Below are positions 50,401 to 63,764 of a stretch of DNA of 64,000 bases, piece by piece; the stretch's first letter is position 1; every line of letters begins with the position of its first letter. A model generated the notes under the pieces. That model did no database searches. It was not told the origin of the DNA and saw only the letters and a program-made list of their open reading frames with translations. Source of the stretch: Tomocerus qinae (lineage: Eukaryota; Arthropoda; Collembola; Entomobryomorpha; Tomoceridae); assembly GCA_020055645.1 (NCBI GenBank), contig CM034546.1, forward strand, positions 76,012,001 to 76,076,000, in the 5' to 3' direction. The position numbers were made by a program, and so were the translations under genes.

Positions 50401-51430
50401 AATTATTATTATTATTACTACTTCTATTGGGACTTTCAATGTCCTGTCCTGGTGTAGCTCGATGACTCATCGCATCGCTTGCTTCGCTTTCCTTTCTCTC
50501 ACACACTCACACAAGCCGGAGCCAAAGCACTCTTAAGTCAGTGACTGTTGGACCCGGCGGCCACAAAAGCTAAGACCCGACATACTATTATTGCACTACC
50601 GAATTACTCGGAAGTGGATACAACCAACAGCTGACATTCATATCAATTCAACGGCCACTATCGAGAATGTCCGAAATTTCGAATAAATTCGACCATCTTC
50701 GAATAAATTCTACCATCTTCGAATAAATTCGACCATCTTCGAATAAATTCGACCATCTTCGAATAAATTCGACCATCTTCGAATAAATTCGACCATCTTC
50801 GAATAAATTCGACCATCTTCGAATAAATTCGACCATCTTCGAATAAATTCGACCATCTTCGAATAAATTCGACCATCTTCGAATAAATTCGACCATCTTC
50901 GAATAAATTCGACCATCTTCGAATAAATTCGACCATCTTCGAATAAATTCGACCATCTTCGAATAAATTCGACCATCTTCGAATAAATTCGACCATCTTC
51001 GAATAAATTCGACCATCTTCGAATAAATTCGACCATCTTCGAATAAATTCGACCATCTTCGAATAAATTCGACCATCTTCGAATAAATTCGACCATCTTC
51101 GAATAAATTCGACCATCTTCGAATAAATTCGACCATCTTCGAATAAATTCGACCATCTTCGAATAAATACCATCTTCTTCAAATAAATTCCGGCATCTTC
51201 GAATAAACTCGACCATCTTCGAATAAATACCACCTTCTTCAAATAAATTCCGGCATCTTCGAATAAACTCGACCATCTTCAAATAAATTCGACCATATTC
51301 AAATAAATTCGACCATCGTCGAATAACGAATAAATTAACATAACATTGTACTCCAATCGAAATAAGCTAGATTCCTTTGTGTGATTTTTTTCATATTGTT
51401 GTGACGGCTAGGGTTTATGGACGGGCTCGT
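50401..51430. mobile_element. Insertion carrying a 20-bp minisatellite
   Basis: About 1.03 kb absent from unit A at about 35,938. The left end is an ATT microsatellite (50,401-50,418), then about 260 bp of less AT-rich unique sequence (50,420-50,680), the minisatellite, and about 110 bp of unique sequence. The ATT run could be the 3' tail of a minus-strand SINE/LINE-type retroposon, but no target duplication or known motif settles it. Confidence 0.6.
50681..51320. repeat. 20-bp minisatellite, 32 units
   Basis: Exactly 32 units of GAATAAATTCGACCATCTTC in perfect 20-bp register. Units from 50,721 to 51,160 (22 of them) are identical. Near the right edge a 60-bp higher-order repeat (three variant units) occurs twice (51,161-51,280). 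On the minus strand all three frames are open through the array, encoding the same 20-residue cycle (MVEFIRRWSNLFEDGRIYSK). Confidence 0.95.
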
Positions 51431-51619
51431 GTATACAATTAGAACTATTGGAAGGTATATTACAATAAAACTAGAAACATTGTGGTGCACTGATTCAGTA
51501 TGACGGGAGGTGAACTCTGAAGAACCAAAGGGAAAACCATTATTTGTGTACCTACCTGCTGACAAGCTCTGTACTTTTTGACATTATAATTCGTTAACAT
51601 AAGTATAGCAGAATCCACG

Positions 51620-52105
51620 ATGTGTAAAATATTTGCATGGTTTCTTCTTGGCTGTGTTTTGGTCGTTATGCTTTCAACAAAATATTGTGGTAAGGGAACT
51701 AATAAAATGCTTATCTATAGCGTAAATATAAACTGGTTTTTACATAATTCATCCTGTCTCTGCTGTCCATCGTACAAGATTGATTAACTTCAAAATATAT
51801 TTATTATAATTTATCCTTATAGAATGCTAAAATATTGGTGTTATTATATGTTACAGTGGGAGAATCGGAACCCGAGGAGGAAAGCAGCAAATTTAAGCGA
51901 GCGGACGACGTAAGTAATTAAAAATTTAATTAACCTCATGTTATAGGATTGAAAGTAATAGTGCGTTGTGATGATTCCTGTCTCTCAGTGTTATGGCGCC
52001 CGGTGCCAGAAGGCCAGTGATTGTTGTGGTGGAAACGGCGGATGGATCTGCACATCTGCCCATAAATGCATGCCACCTAGTAAACTTCTGGAAATTAAAC
52101 CCTAA
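51620..52105 (+). CDS. Secreted cystine-knot-type small peptide (copy 3)
   Basis: Exons 51,620-51,689, 51,857-51,909 and 51,989-52,105; 79 residues. The layout is as in copy 2 with one extra spacer codon (Ala-Asp-Asp in place of Ser-Glu). Cysteine pattern C-x4-C-x5-C-C-x7-C-x5-C is unchanged. Non-cysteine positions of the mature part differ from copy 2 at about seven sites, all amino-acid changing, against few changes in the signal exon. This is the pattern seen in rapidly evolving defence or venom-type peptides. Actual role unknown. Confidence 0.75.
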
Positions 52106-53443
52106 GAAAACTTAAAATGCCATTTATCTTTTATTATATAATATGAAATATTTTTGAATATTGAATGTATAATAAAGTCACATGAAAGTGGATGATTTAT
52201 TTTGCATCTTGCTCTGCTACATATAAAGTTTTAAAAAAAATGCTGGCTGACACTTTGTAATTGCATAGTTTGCATTTTATTTTAAAACGTACCTATATGT
52301 TATTGTGTAATTAAACATAGGAACTGGCATAGGCCTAGGCCACCCAAAAGCGAACTCATGGATATGAAAGGCAATAAAACTGTTTTGTTAGACCGGAGAC
52401 TGATACACCTTAGCTGCCAGGCTTCCAGATGCCTAGGTGAGCCCAGTCGTGAATGAGCTTTCATTGTCTTCTTATCTTTCAATCTTTTTGTTTTCCAGGT
52501 CTATAATCAGAAAAGAAAAAGTGGGGAACCATAGTTCTTAGTCCTCAGATGTTCGGTCAACGAGTTTGAAGTAATTTTAAGTTTCCGACATCTTTGTATT
52601 GTTTTTAAAACTCTAGTCAAAATTTCTCATGTATTTTAACTGGGAGACAAAATTTTGACCACGATTGAAATGCTTATTACATTGTACCAATTGATTCCAA
52701 TGACTAAATAATTTAGAGTTAAATGCCGCTTCTAGCATGTTATTCATTTCATAATAATTGTATAAGTGTGGTATATATCAAAAGTTGAATTTTTGTTAAA
52801 ATTCGTTTTTGGCTCATGGTGCGTTTGTGGGTGACCCTGTGGCTCATAATCCCCATAACCAAGGAATACTCTCGTTGTGTATGGCTGGGTGACACTGTGT
52901 CAAGCCATGTACTTGTTAATATTTTACTATACATAAAATTAATTATTCCTTAGTCACATGTATGTAATATGTCTCAAGCTGTCTAAATCCACCTGTGTAT
53001 GCCATGGAAATGTCATACTGTTCACGGTAGTGCTCCCGAGGTGCCACGTAACCATTGTCATCCATAAGCATAATGCACAATAACCCTACACCCTCTAACT
53101 TCGGCTCTACTATTATTGAGTCGAATAATGAAAAAAGGTAGCACCACACACGCGCACACATCCCATTGTTCTCGAAAGGAAAGGGACTGGCTATTTCTTT
53201 GTTCCACTCAATGAATAGAGCCGAAGTTAGAGAAATCATGTAATACTAGATTACCTTGGTAAACACACTCTCAAATTTATTTTACATGTATAGCATGTTA
53301 AGACTACAATTTGCGTCATTAATATTTATTGTATTCTGTGATACTATTAGACACCCTTAGAATAAAATATATTCTATTAATTAGCTAGCCTAAAAGTGCA
53401 TGGCAGCTGGTAGAACTTTAAAATACATTTATGTATACCTGGA
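52106..53443. other. Knottin/protease spacer
   Basis: No firm gene. A 98-codon minus-strand frame at 52,943-53,239 is partly shared with the 4,835-5,800 region, where it is broken by a stop and the fold-back element, so it is not conserved as coding. The empty site of that fold-back element is near 53,137. Confidence 0.55.
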
Positions 53444-55650
53444 CTAATAACAGTTAATGTTCTCATTTCGTCGTATCCAAGATATATAGTTGGTAACGTT
53501 TGTGTAGATCCCAACCCTATTAGAACTGGGAAGTTGACAATATCGCCCATTTGAAACCAGTCCACACAGATAATTCTTGTCCATTCTTTTATTAAAACAT
53601 ATTAATGGGCCTCCAGAATCCCCCCGGCAAGCATCATTCATGCCTCCACCACAGATTTGCAGTCCCTTATTTTCAGGAGTAGTGAATGGACAGGATTGTA
53701 AAGTTATATTTGCAACTTGGAGCCTATTTTGTATTTCTTGCGATTCAAAGGTGCGTCCCCATCCGCTAATTTGTGCAGTGCCTAACAAAAACATCATTGT
53801 TGTTTTTAAATACTAAGCCGATCTGAATTCATACATTACAGCTTAATACCAAGCCATTTAGTGAAATTCTGGAAAAATCTAGCTTTAATCTACAGTATGG
53901 TACATTAAAAAGTACTAATGGGAGTTTGCATATGTATATAAGCAATATATAGGGCTATCTTACTATGGATTAATTGAAAATCAACAAGAAGATTAGCTCA
54001 AAAGGTTGACATTTCATATTCACACACCAGTATACAAAGCATCTCTTTTCCAAAAAAAATCTCACCCAAACAGTTTAGAGCCAGGGCATGCTAAAAGGCA
54101 AAAAGCTGCCTTTTTGCCTTTTTGGTTATTTTAAACTAAATAAAATAAATTGCAATTTCTATGTTATACGGTACAAAAGTCATAGAAAATGGCAATATTA
54201 TTGTCTCATGTGAAAATGAGGTCTGTAACAACCTCAAATTCATTTATAAATCAGCTTCATATGTAGCAAATGTCATAGGAAAAAGGCAAAAAGGTACAAA
54301 AAGGTGCCTTTTTGCTAGCAAAAAGGCAACCTTTTCAATGCCCTGTTTAGGGCACACTAAATGGTAGTTGGGCCTTAATTTTTTAATAAAAATGTAAATG
54401 AAGACTGAGAAGAGCGATAGGTTATTTGCACTGCAAGGTCTGCAACTGAAAACCAACTTATTGAACACCTATGGTTAGCAAAACATTTGTCAGTAAAATT
54501 GCTCAGTACTAGTAAAATAGCCATAATATTTTTCTTATACATGCGAATTCCCATTAGTATTATTTAATCTGCCATACTGTAGTGCATGAATAGGCATTAA
54601 GTATATTTGCCAGAATCACTAATGCGGTTGAAATTACATTGTAATCAGGGCAACAGCGAGGGGGTCTCCGTAGCACGTACGTTCCCCTCCCTCCCGAAAT
54701 CAAGAGAAAATGTCTGAAAACGGAAAATTATCCCATTTCGCGCAAAAATTATATTTTTTCTCGATGTACCTCCCGAAATTTTTTATGGCTGCTCTGATTG
54801 CAATAAATAGTTTTATTAAGTCATTACTTGATAAGTAGTTTTGGTTTATAGCTGTAATTGATACAGGTTCGACTCTTTTCCGCTGTCTTCTCAAAGGTGT
54901 TTGCAATGTAATAAGCGCAATATCATTGAAATAGCCTTCTGAAGTATAGTCTTCATGAATTACTACTCGACACATTAGAGACTCCTGTTTGAATACACTA
55001 TTCTCATTTAATTCTCTAATACCGGCGACTACAGTAGTAGTTATTCCTGAACTTGAATAGCCATCAAAGCAATGCGCAGCAGTTATTATTGTTGAAAATG
55101 AATTTGAATTCCGATTTTTGGAATAGATGTTTCCTCCACAAAAATATTTACGTCCGTTTTCATGCTGAATATGAATTGAAACCTGAAATGGAATGTAATC
55201 ACTGTCTCTTCCTCCTCCCACCTTTTCAGGATCTAAAAATATATACGGTCCACATTATATTACAATGAATATTGAAACATTTAATTTGCGAAAGATTTAA
55301 ATTGCATTCGGCATAAAGGTTACACAGTTACATAATATTATGTATTGGACAGTAATTTTCATGAGGCTCTTGAAATTTTAAATCACAGAGGTTCTCTTTG
55401 AAAAGAAATTTCTGACATGGGAAAAATACCTTAAGTAGCTTTATTCAATACTTAACTTACCAGCTATCCCCTGTTTCGATTTTCCTAGTATGTTTTTCTG
55501 CCATTTGCTTGGAAAATTTCCAGCCCAATCTGGAATGGAATAATATTTTCCCTTTTGAATTTTACACTCTCTTTTAAAATGATCAGATTGTGAAAATTCC
55601 CAAAATTGTATTGCAAATATTGCGAATAAAATGCTGACTGCAAATTTCAT
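53444..55650 (-). CDS. Secreted trypsin-like serine protease (unit B)
   Basis: Exons 55,461-55,650, 54,828-55,232 and 53,444-53,781, all GT/AG and in phase; 310 residues. Signal peptide MKFAVSILFAIFAIQFWEFS is identical to the 21.7 kb gene, while the propeptide differs. Activation would follow Lys67 (VGGG). TAAHC, NDIAL and GDSGGPL (Ser254) are present, with Asp six residues before the serine. Relative to the 21.7 kb gene, intron 2 is much longer (1,046 bp) and contains a MITE. TATA at 55,715-55,722. Flanked by H2A on its 5' side and the knottin gene on its 3' side. Confidence 0.87.
54646..54796. mobile_element. hAT-like MITE in protease intron 2 (unit B)
   Basis: A 151-bp element with ends CAGGGCAACAGC and GGCTGCTCTG. 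8-bp target copies ATTGTAAT/ATTGCAAT differ at one base. It ends 31 bp inside the intron from the exon 2 donor. Confidence 0.8.
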
Positions 55651-56672
55651 TTTGAGGTATATTGATTGTAATCAGAAGAGAAGAAAATGACAAATTTTGT
55701 TTTAATTTGCCTTCTATTTATATTCGTTTTTGTGTATAGGTGCTAAATGTACTTCTAATGTTCTAATTCTAGTACGTATAGATAAAATAACAATAAATGT
55801 TCAATCTACATACATAATAACTGCAAACTATTTTTGTAAATAGGGTAATAGTTATCAGGTAAGTATTTAAAGGGAGACAGGGGGCGCACACATTTTCATG
55901 TTTTACACAATTATGTCATCGGGGTGCATCCCCTAAACCAAATCCCTGGGTATTATGCTGTCGATAATATTATGGCATGGCGATGAAGTTTAAGTACAGA
56001 AGAAATGCAGGCATATTAAAATTTTAATAATATTTACTAGGCTTGAACATTACCTTTCTAAAGAGTGTTCACTAAGTTATTAAAATTGTAAAAATCTGCA
56101 ACTTTACAGGTACCATAACATATATTTAAAAATAAAACCAACTTAGGCGGATTAGGTTATACTGAATATTTTCCAGGCTAATACACGATGGTGCGATACA
56201 CCCTAGATATGATAGAATTCCAAAATGATGTACAATTTATGTCCAACATTTTAAACAGTTAATCCTACTCTATGACAAATCATTAACAGGTATCTATATA
56301 CAAGAATGTATATTAAACACATAGTTCATTGAAATAAACATCTGCAAAGGTTTTAAGTGGGTAAAAAAGCAATTAATAAAAGAATAAAAGAAAGCCATGG
56401 CACAATAACGCGAGCCTTCTCAGTAGCTATGCATACAGCTATGGATTCTAAATCATTTTTAACATAATGTCATCGGAGGCCATGCAATCTAGGGAAAGCC
56501 GAACAACGGTATTATTTTGTTATTCAGTTGATTGATGTTAATAATAAACTACTTTTTATGCTTATGCATTTACTACCTACTAAAGCATGTTTCGACCTTC
56601 TCACAAAAACTGGCACATTGCATTATTTGCTAACAATGCAATGGTCACTTTATAAATATGAACATTTTTCAG
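55651..56672. other. Protease upstream region and H2A 3' flank
   Basis: No gene. It holds the protease TATA (55,715-55,722) and the empty TTAA site (56,080-56,083). From 56,084 on it is inverse of 20,486-21,290 without the fold-back element. Confidence 0.65.
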
Positions 56673-56710
56673 TTTGCTCTTAGTAGAATGTGGTGGCCCT
56701 TAAAAGGGCC
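56673..56710 (-). terminator. Histone 3' stem-loop and downstream element (H2A copy 4)
   Basis: Stem-loop complement at 56,695-56,710; CTACTAAGAGCAAA at 56,673-56,686. Confidence 0.94.
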
Positions 56711-56750
56711 GTTGGTTGTATTCAGAGGCGTGAGAAGAGATGGCATTTAT

Positions 56751-57739
<989 letters not shown>

Positions 57740-58111
57740 ATGCCACCAAAGACGAGTGGGAAGGCAGCGAAGAAGGCGGGAAAGGCGCAGAAGAATATCT
57801 CAAAGGGGGACAAGAAGAAGAAGCGTAAGAGGAAGGAGTCTTACGCAATCTACATCTACAAAGTGTTGAAACAAGTTCACCCGGACACCGGAGTCTCCTC
57901 CAAGGCCATGTCCATCATGAACTCCTTCGTGAACGACATCTTCGAGAGAATCGCCGCCGAGTCCTCCCGCCTCGCCCACTACAACAAGAGAACCACCATC
58001 ACCTCCCGGGAGATCCAAACCGCCGTCCGTCTCCTCCTCCCCGGAGAATTGGCCAAACACGCCGTCTCTGAAGGAACCAAGGCTGTCACCAAATACACTT
58101 CCTCCAAATAA
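57740..58111 (+). CDS. H2B: Histone H2B (complete copy 4)
   Basis: 123 residues, same protein. The 3' untranslated region (TATCCCTCCCACCCTCACTTCAT) is shared with the copy at 60,704, so the two arose by recent duplication. Confidence 0.98.
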   Translation: MPPKTSGKAAKKAGKAQKNISKGDKKKKRKRKESYAIYIYKVLKQVHPDTGVSSKAMSIMNSFVNDIFERIAAESSRLAHYNKRTTITSREIQTAVRLLLPGELAKHAVSEGTKAVTKYTSSK

Positions 58112-58144
58112 ATATCCCTCCCACCCTCACTTCATTCAACCAAC

Positions 58145-58182
58145 GGCCCTTTTAAGGGCCAACATATCTTCCTAAGAGCAAA
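58145..58182 (+). terminator. Histone 3' stem-loop and downstream element (H2B 57.7 kb)
   Basis: Stem-loop at 58,145-58,160; TTCCTAAGAGCAAA at 58,169-58,182. Confidence 0.94.
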
Positions 58183-58627
58183 CTTTTAAAAATATTTTGT
58201 AAAGGAATATTAAGGTAATGAAAATAAATTTTATATAAACTGAAACCAATTTTAAAACTTTTAACCTAGTGCCAGTACAATTGAAATTGGTTGATGGTGC
58301 AAAATGACGATTCATGTTTTATTAGACAACTGCCTATGCTTACATTTCAATTCTAACATGGAAAGGAAACCCGTTTCTAAGATTAATTGAGCTTCCCTTT
58401 TGGAAATACGTTGATGTTGCCTACTTAGAAACATAATTAACCACAATTTAGAATTAGAATTAATACAATCAGGATTACTTAGTACATTATCCGAGCTAAA
58501 TGTGCATTAGAAATAGTTTGATACAATTTGATTAATTTAATGATTCTAGAGTATAATATAATGTCAATAGTTAAGCATAATATTATGGAGAAAAAATAAT
58601 TATATAATTTGTTATTAATTGCCCTGC
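58183..58627. other. Intergenic, no gene
   Basis: AT-rich spacer between H2B and the VMO-I-like gene. Confidence 0.5.
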
Positions 58628-59314
58628 TTATAGGTCACAGCATTCCACATCCAAGTTGTTCAATGAGGTATCGTCTATGCCTACGAATTCAGAAACTATA
58701 ATTACTATCAAATGGTTAGTTTGTATTATATCAAAGATTTTTTTACCGGATTAAATAGAAATTAAATTTACTTGTTCCTTGAGCCATCTCCACTTGTGTT
58801 CTTAGGGCGCACATGGCTTGACCTTTCGGACACATTTGAACGGAAGTCCATTCCCCCCAATTCAAGCCTCCACCTTGGACGAATTTATTGGGATTGGAAT
58901 AAATCAACCGAAGGTTGTTGGCCGCACTGTCATCACCATCCTCTTGCGGAAGTTCTGATCGGAGCTGAAATCCCGTTGCGTAGTCGCCACATTCATAGAT
59001 CAAACCCCAAGATCCCCAGTATCCTTGAAGACTCCGAATTCCTTTGTCTTCGACCATCAGCCCAGATATGAATCTCGATTTCGGCACAAGAACTGAATTC
59101 CGTTTAATGCCGTATCATCGAGTGGTCCTTGCACTGGTTTTGTCTTCAAACGCATTCCATACACGTAAGAACCATTTGGACAACGGTCCCAATGTCCCCA
59201 ATCCCCATAATTTGTTATTTTCGGTGATGACAAAATATTTTGAGATGAGGCAATCGCAAGAAAACTGCAAAATACTGTTTTAAATACCATGTTGAAAAAA
59301 TATACACGTTTCAT
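58628..59314 (-). CDS. VMO-I family secreted protein, one frameshift
   Basis: Two exons, 58,772-59,314 and 58,628-58,680, with a GT/AG intron of 91 bp. Signal peptide from the ATG at 59,314, the first one downstream of the expected start site given a TATA (TATATAAATA, minus, 59,432-59,441). The fold shows the three repeated VMO-I motifs: GDWGHWDRCPNGSYVYGMRL...DDTALNGIQF, GYWGSWGLIYECGDYATGF...DDSAANNLRL, and GEWTSVQMCPKGQAMCALRT...DDTSLNNLDVECC split by the intron. Full length would be about 198 residues. Frame changes by one base near 59,060-59,075, after the first repeat. This is either a sequencing error or a very young pseudogene. VMO-I proteins are extracellular beta-prism proteins of egg coats and secretions. 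Confidence 0.85.
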
Positions 59315-59407
59315 TATTATTAATTCTAATTTGGAAATTGTTTCTATAGAAATAATGGTTCTAAAGTATCGGTTTATTATTATCTGGGAATGAAACTGAC
59401 CAAACAA

Positions 59408-60450
59408 AATGAGTTATTTTCGAATTCAACTTATTTATATACAAGTAATTCCCTTTTACGCCAGTTGCTTGCGTTGCGTCATTTTATTTACCAGGAAATC
59501 ATTGATATGAAAAAGCAATAAGTCTTACTTATTCAACGGCCTGGTTCAGGTTTATTATATTGCCCTTTTAAAAATTTTGTATGAATGAAATGAATGAAAA
59601 AGGACGTCAAATGAATATTTAATCTGATAGTGCAAATACAAACTAATTAGGAGTTGTATTTACATGAAAGCATTTATTTCTATCATAATATTCTGTCTGT
59701 GAATAATTATACTTTTGAGTAGTAGTGATTATGGGGTAAGTTATAATGAGACTATGATAGGGTTAACACCATAGTTAGTATTACGGAGTAATCAGTCGTA
59801 CACATTACCCCGCAAGGCAAGACATTAACTACGGCACTAGTGCCGTAGTGCCTATTTATACAATAGTTCTAATCACTAACACGTAAATTATGTTTCAGTG
59901 TTATTTGGTATAGATATAAGTATTTACGATTATTATTAATACAATATGAAGCAAATTATACCCATTATACAAACAAAAAAGAACAGTGCCTCAAAACAGG
60001 ACTTAAATAATATTAGGTAATGTTCTAAAAATTGTGCACAAACGGAATCCCTGTAAATAAATGTCAATGAAAATATTGTGATGGAACATTATATTTAACC
60101 ATAATGCAGATTCCATTGAGAGTTTGAGAGTAATGAAACGCAGTTTTGTAATACCCTCATTTACAGAAGAATGCCACAATAAAATATTTTAGTCAATAGG
60201 GCATAGTTTTAGTATAGCCAATCATTAGCATGCAATATTATTTGACTTTAAGCAACAACAAAAATTAGGATCTCTCCATCTTTAGTAATTTGAAATAATA
60301 ACTACAGAATTCGCCACTAACGGTTTCTCTATCAATAATATTATCAACATCATAATAATTATTATTATCAACGGTCTAAAATAATAAAAATTAAAAGCAA
60401 CACAATTCTGTGTAATTACAGTAAAAAATAACCACAGTATAGAAAACAAT
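59408..60450. other. Intergenic with a perfect palindrome
   Basis: No gene. ACTACGGCACTAGTGCCGTA and two more bases form a 22-nt perfect palindrome at 59,828-59,849. Confidence 0.55.
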
Positions 60451-60703
60451 TTTATTATAGCCAATGAGATGCATCAAAAATAAAGCTACTCACGGGGAGA
60501 GCGTGAGTAAGGAAATTCCCCGTCCGTGCATTAAGTATACTTAAGTGCATTGACCCACCCGCTCGATTCCCTCTCCCCCTACTCAACCGAAGTTCTCGTT
60601 ACTCACTCGGTTTAGTATAAATTAATAGGGATTCTCTGTTCCCGTCCTCATCTCTTGCAATTGAACTCTCATTTGATAAAGTTTGACAAACAGATTGTGT
60701 AAA
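60451..60703 (+). promoter_or_regulatory. H2B promoter (60.7 kb)
   Basis: CCAAT at 60,461-60,465 and TTACTC hexamers at about 60,486, 60,580 and 60,600. The TATA box is TATAAATT (60,616-60,623) because four bases are inserted relative to the other H2B promoters (TATAAATAGGG becomes TATAAATTAATAGGG). Confidence 0.8.
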
Positions 60704-61075
60704 ATGCCACCAAAGACGAGTGGGAAGGCAGCGAAGAAGGCGGGAAAGGCGCAGAAGAATATCTCAAAGGGGGACAAGAAGAAGAAGCGTAAGAGGAAGG
60801 AGTCTTACGCAATCTACATCTACAAAGTGTTGAAACAAGTTCACCCGGACACCGGAGTCTCCTCCAAGGCCATGTCCATCATGAACTCCTTCGTGAACGA
60901 CATCTTCGAGAGAATCGCCGCCGAGTCCTCCCGCCTCGCCCACTACAACAAGAGAACCACCATCACCTCCCGGGAGATCCAAACCGCCGTCCGTCTCCTC
61001 CTCCCCGGAGAATTGGCCAAACACGCCGTCTCTGAAGGAACCAAGGCTGTCACCAAATACACTTCCTCCAAATAA
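60704..61075 (+). CDS. H2B: Histone H2B (complete copy 5)
   Basis: 123 residues, same protein. ATG at 60,704 by homology; an in-frame ATG at 60,683 is leader. No H2A partner is in view on its left; the VMO-I-like gene lies there instead. Confidence 0.97.
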   Translation: MPPKTSGKAAKKAGKAQKNISKGDKKKKRKRKESYAIYIYKVLKQVHPDTGVSSKAMSIMNSFVNDIFERIAAESSRLAHYNKRTTITSREIQTAVRLLLPGELAKHAVSEGTKAVTKYTSSK

Positions 61076-61108
61076 ATATCCCTCCCACCCTCACTTCATA
61101 CAACCAAC

Positions 61109-61146
61109 GGCCCTTTTAAGGGCCACCATATTTTACTGAGAGCAAA
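61109..61146 (+). terminator. Histone 3' stem-loop and downstream element (H2B 60.7 kb)
   Basis: Stem-loop at 61,109-61,124; TTACTGAGAGCAAA at 61,133-61,146, the form otherwise seen at H2A and H3, not the CCTAAGAGC form of H2B. Confidence 0.94.
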
Positions 61147-62272
61147 TGCAAAGACTGCATAAAACAAATCAAGAGTTCCTTTGGTCCTTCAACATGAATA
61201 TGCAATTTATTTATATTTGATTTAAGTCATTTTATTTTTAAAAAATTATCTTTTCAGAAATTCTTTTCATTCCTTTAATTTATTAGTTACTAATTAAATA
61301 CACGAGTGGCCTAAAATTGGTTAACTGATTGTAAATCACAAAATCAGAGCAATTTTATTGATTCAAACTTTAAAAACAATTAACAGAACAGTTGCGCTGC
61401 TATTCTGTTTATGGTCGCCAGTAAATGTTGCTTCGGAATGAATGGTATGAACTACATTTAACAAAATTATCATTTCACCCATCTTCGAATTTTACTTTTA
61501 CACAAAATGTGAAACCTGAAAATGAAGGGCAAGTTTGGAGTATGCCTGAATGGGAAAATATGGTTTAAAACAATTAAATTGAACTTATTTTGTAGTTGAA
61601 GTTAACGATAACTTATTGTACAAACCTACATTAGGCATAGAAATTCAAAGTTTAGCTTTTTAAAAACTAAACTTAAGGATTGTTTCGTAATTTTAAATCC
61701 TAACATGTTCTTTGCATTTACCAAAATGGTTGTTTGATGCCACACAGATAGATCGCATTTAAATTTATGCTGCGTAACCATGGAACAAAATGTACGGCAT
61801 GACAATGAGACTTGAATCTGGATCCAATGTATAATTAGAAGGTATTTGTGCTTGATTTTGGTAAAAGCAGTGTAATTAATAATTGTAATTACTAATATAT
61901 TATTTAATTGTAATTGATTGACTAGGGCAATAAATGTACATCTGTATCAGGGAATTGACAAGAAGCGTAGTGTCAGTAGGTATTAATTATTCTACCTACA
62001 ACATCTGGCCTTAGAGTTTTGTTAAAATCTGCCATTCTCGTGAAAAACAATTGCAGCTGGAAACAGCTTTCCATGACCGCAGTCATGGAAAGATATGAAT
62101 TGCCATTTACATGTTTTTGTCATCTGTTATATAATTATGCTGCAAGGTCAGGGTTATTTACTACGAACAACTACGAAAATTTCTCGCCATTCATAAACAT
62201 GGTTTCATATTTGATTTAATTATAAATACATATTGTAAATTAAAATCATACACTTTGTTTTCATTTACGACT
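61147..62272. other. Intergenic, no gene
   Basis: No convincing ORF. A 26-bp inverted motif (TTTCCATGACCGCAGTCATGGAAA) lies at about 62,068. Confidence 0.5.
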
Positions 62273-63764
62273 TTAGTGTTTCGAAAACATTGGGATCCAC
62301 ATTTGGTTGACGTCATTTTTGTCACAGTCCGTTGTAACCACCGTAGTTTTGTTTTCATTAGCTTTAATGCACTTTTGAGTAGCCGAATGGAAAATTTGTA
62401 GTCTGTCTGAAGACACTTTAATAAACCTAAAGTACTGAAGCCCGTCGTTATAGTTACACTTTTTGGTATACATCCGTACGTTATTAGTAGAACCATTTAA
62501 GTATCCAGTGTAGATACACGCATGAACTCCGTAGGCTGAATTTATGGGCAAATGAACTGTTTGTAATTCATATTGATCTTCTGGTATTTTTCCAAGGCGG
62601 AATTTCTTTGTGCCTGCATACGGCTTTTCATTATTGCTACAGATAAGAAAAATTACACATGTAAATAAATTGCAGACATCTTAAAACGTATATATATTTC
62701 AAATATTTTCTAAATATCTCTCTAATCTCTAAATTTTTAATTGGATTAATTAATTCACAAAACAAAATAGTTGCATTTTGTGTCAATGTCAATTTGTCGT
62801 ACTTTTAGCTCGTAGTTCATGCAATTAAATATTATAATTTATTTACGTAATTGCCAGGAATTTTAATTAGTTTTGTCTATAACGTCATAATAGAATCAAA
62901 ATTTCATGAAAAAAATGCTCATACCTTGAACAGGGTAGGAGATTAATTATCGAACTGTTTTCGTCCAACTGATCTGTTGTCATACACAAAGTTTGATCAT
63001 CAGCAGATTTGAAGACAACCTTGCCATCGTCATCCCATTTCCAATCATAATCCAGAAATTGTGCTTCCCATATTTGGGTGATGTCATTTTCGTCACATTT
63101 TCTTGTCTTAAGATCAGTTCCATTTGTGATTGTTGGAGCTGCGACGCATGTTTCTGTTTCTTTGTGAATCCATTGTACCCTGCCTTTTGAAACTTCGTTA
63201 AACCTCCATTGGTGCCAGGGATTGTCCGGATTGCATCTGTCGGTGAGGACTATAGAATCCCCTCCTATACCGGCGTAGAAACATCCGTATTCTGGAGCTG
63301 GATAATTTCCTTTATCTGGATCTACATCCGGAGGATAAAGAGTCGTCCGTAAATGATTATACTTGCCATCCACAAAGCCGACATCAAAACGCTTGTCGCC
63401 AAGGTACGATGGGTATTCTCTATTACAAAATGTAAAACTCGCTGAATTACGAAGCCAATATTCTCGTCAAAAATAGAAAACTAATTACAACGTGTCCTGT
63501 ACCTGACTTTTACTCAAAAAGAAAAATAAACCGACGAATTTAATTATTGAAAGTTATAAAATCTACTTACAATTCACACTTCACCAACTTCAAAAAGACC
63601 TTTTCCTTATTCAACATTTCCGTTCTGGCGCATAATGATGTGTCAGCAGCTGCTTTAAGGATAACAGTTCCGTTATGTTTCCATCTGTGGTCATTGGGAA
63701 AGCTGTGTTGGGATATAACCATGTGGACCACATTTAACAAAATGACCCAACTTATTAAACCCAT
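62273..63764 (-). CDS. Secreted ricin-type beta-trefoil (QxW) protein
   Basis: Three exons, 63,571-63,764, 62,925-63,419 and 62,273-62,636, joined in phase at GT/AG sites; 350 residues. Residues 1-19 are a signal peptide (MGLISWVILLNVVHMVISQ). The mature part has repeated lobes of about 45 residues with W-K-x-x-G-x-V-x-x-K-A/S-A-D-x-x-L-C (for example GKVVFKSADDQTLCMTT) and lobes closing with NDITQIWE and NDVNQMWI, the QxW signature of ricin B-like carbohydrate-binding folds. There is no catalytic domain, so it is best read as a secreted lectin-like protein; ligand unknown. Many cysteines suggest disulphides. Confidence 0.8.

Noticed and set aside
50420-50680. Less AT-rich segment that might be a tRNA-derived SINE head
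   Set aside because: I could not find convincing A and B boxes or a cloverleaf; left as part of an unclassified insertion.
52943-53239. 98-codon ORF as a possible new gene
   Set aside because: The related region near 5,050-5,800 has a stop after 15 codons and no conserved frame; nothing recognisable.
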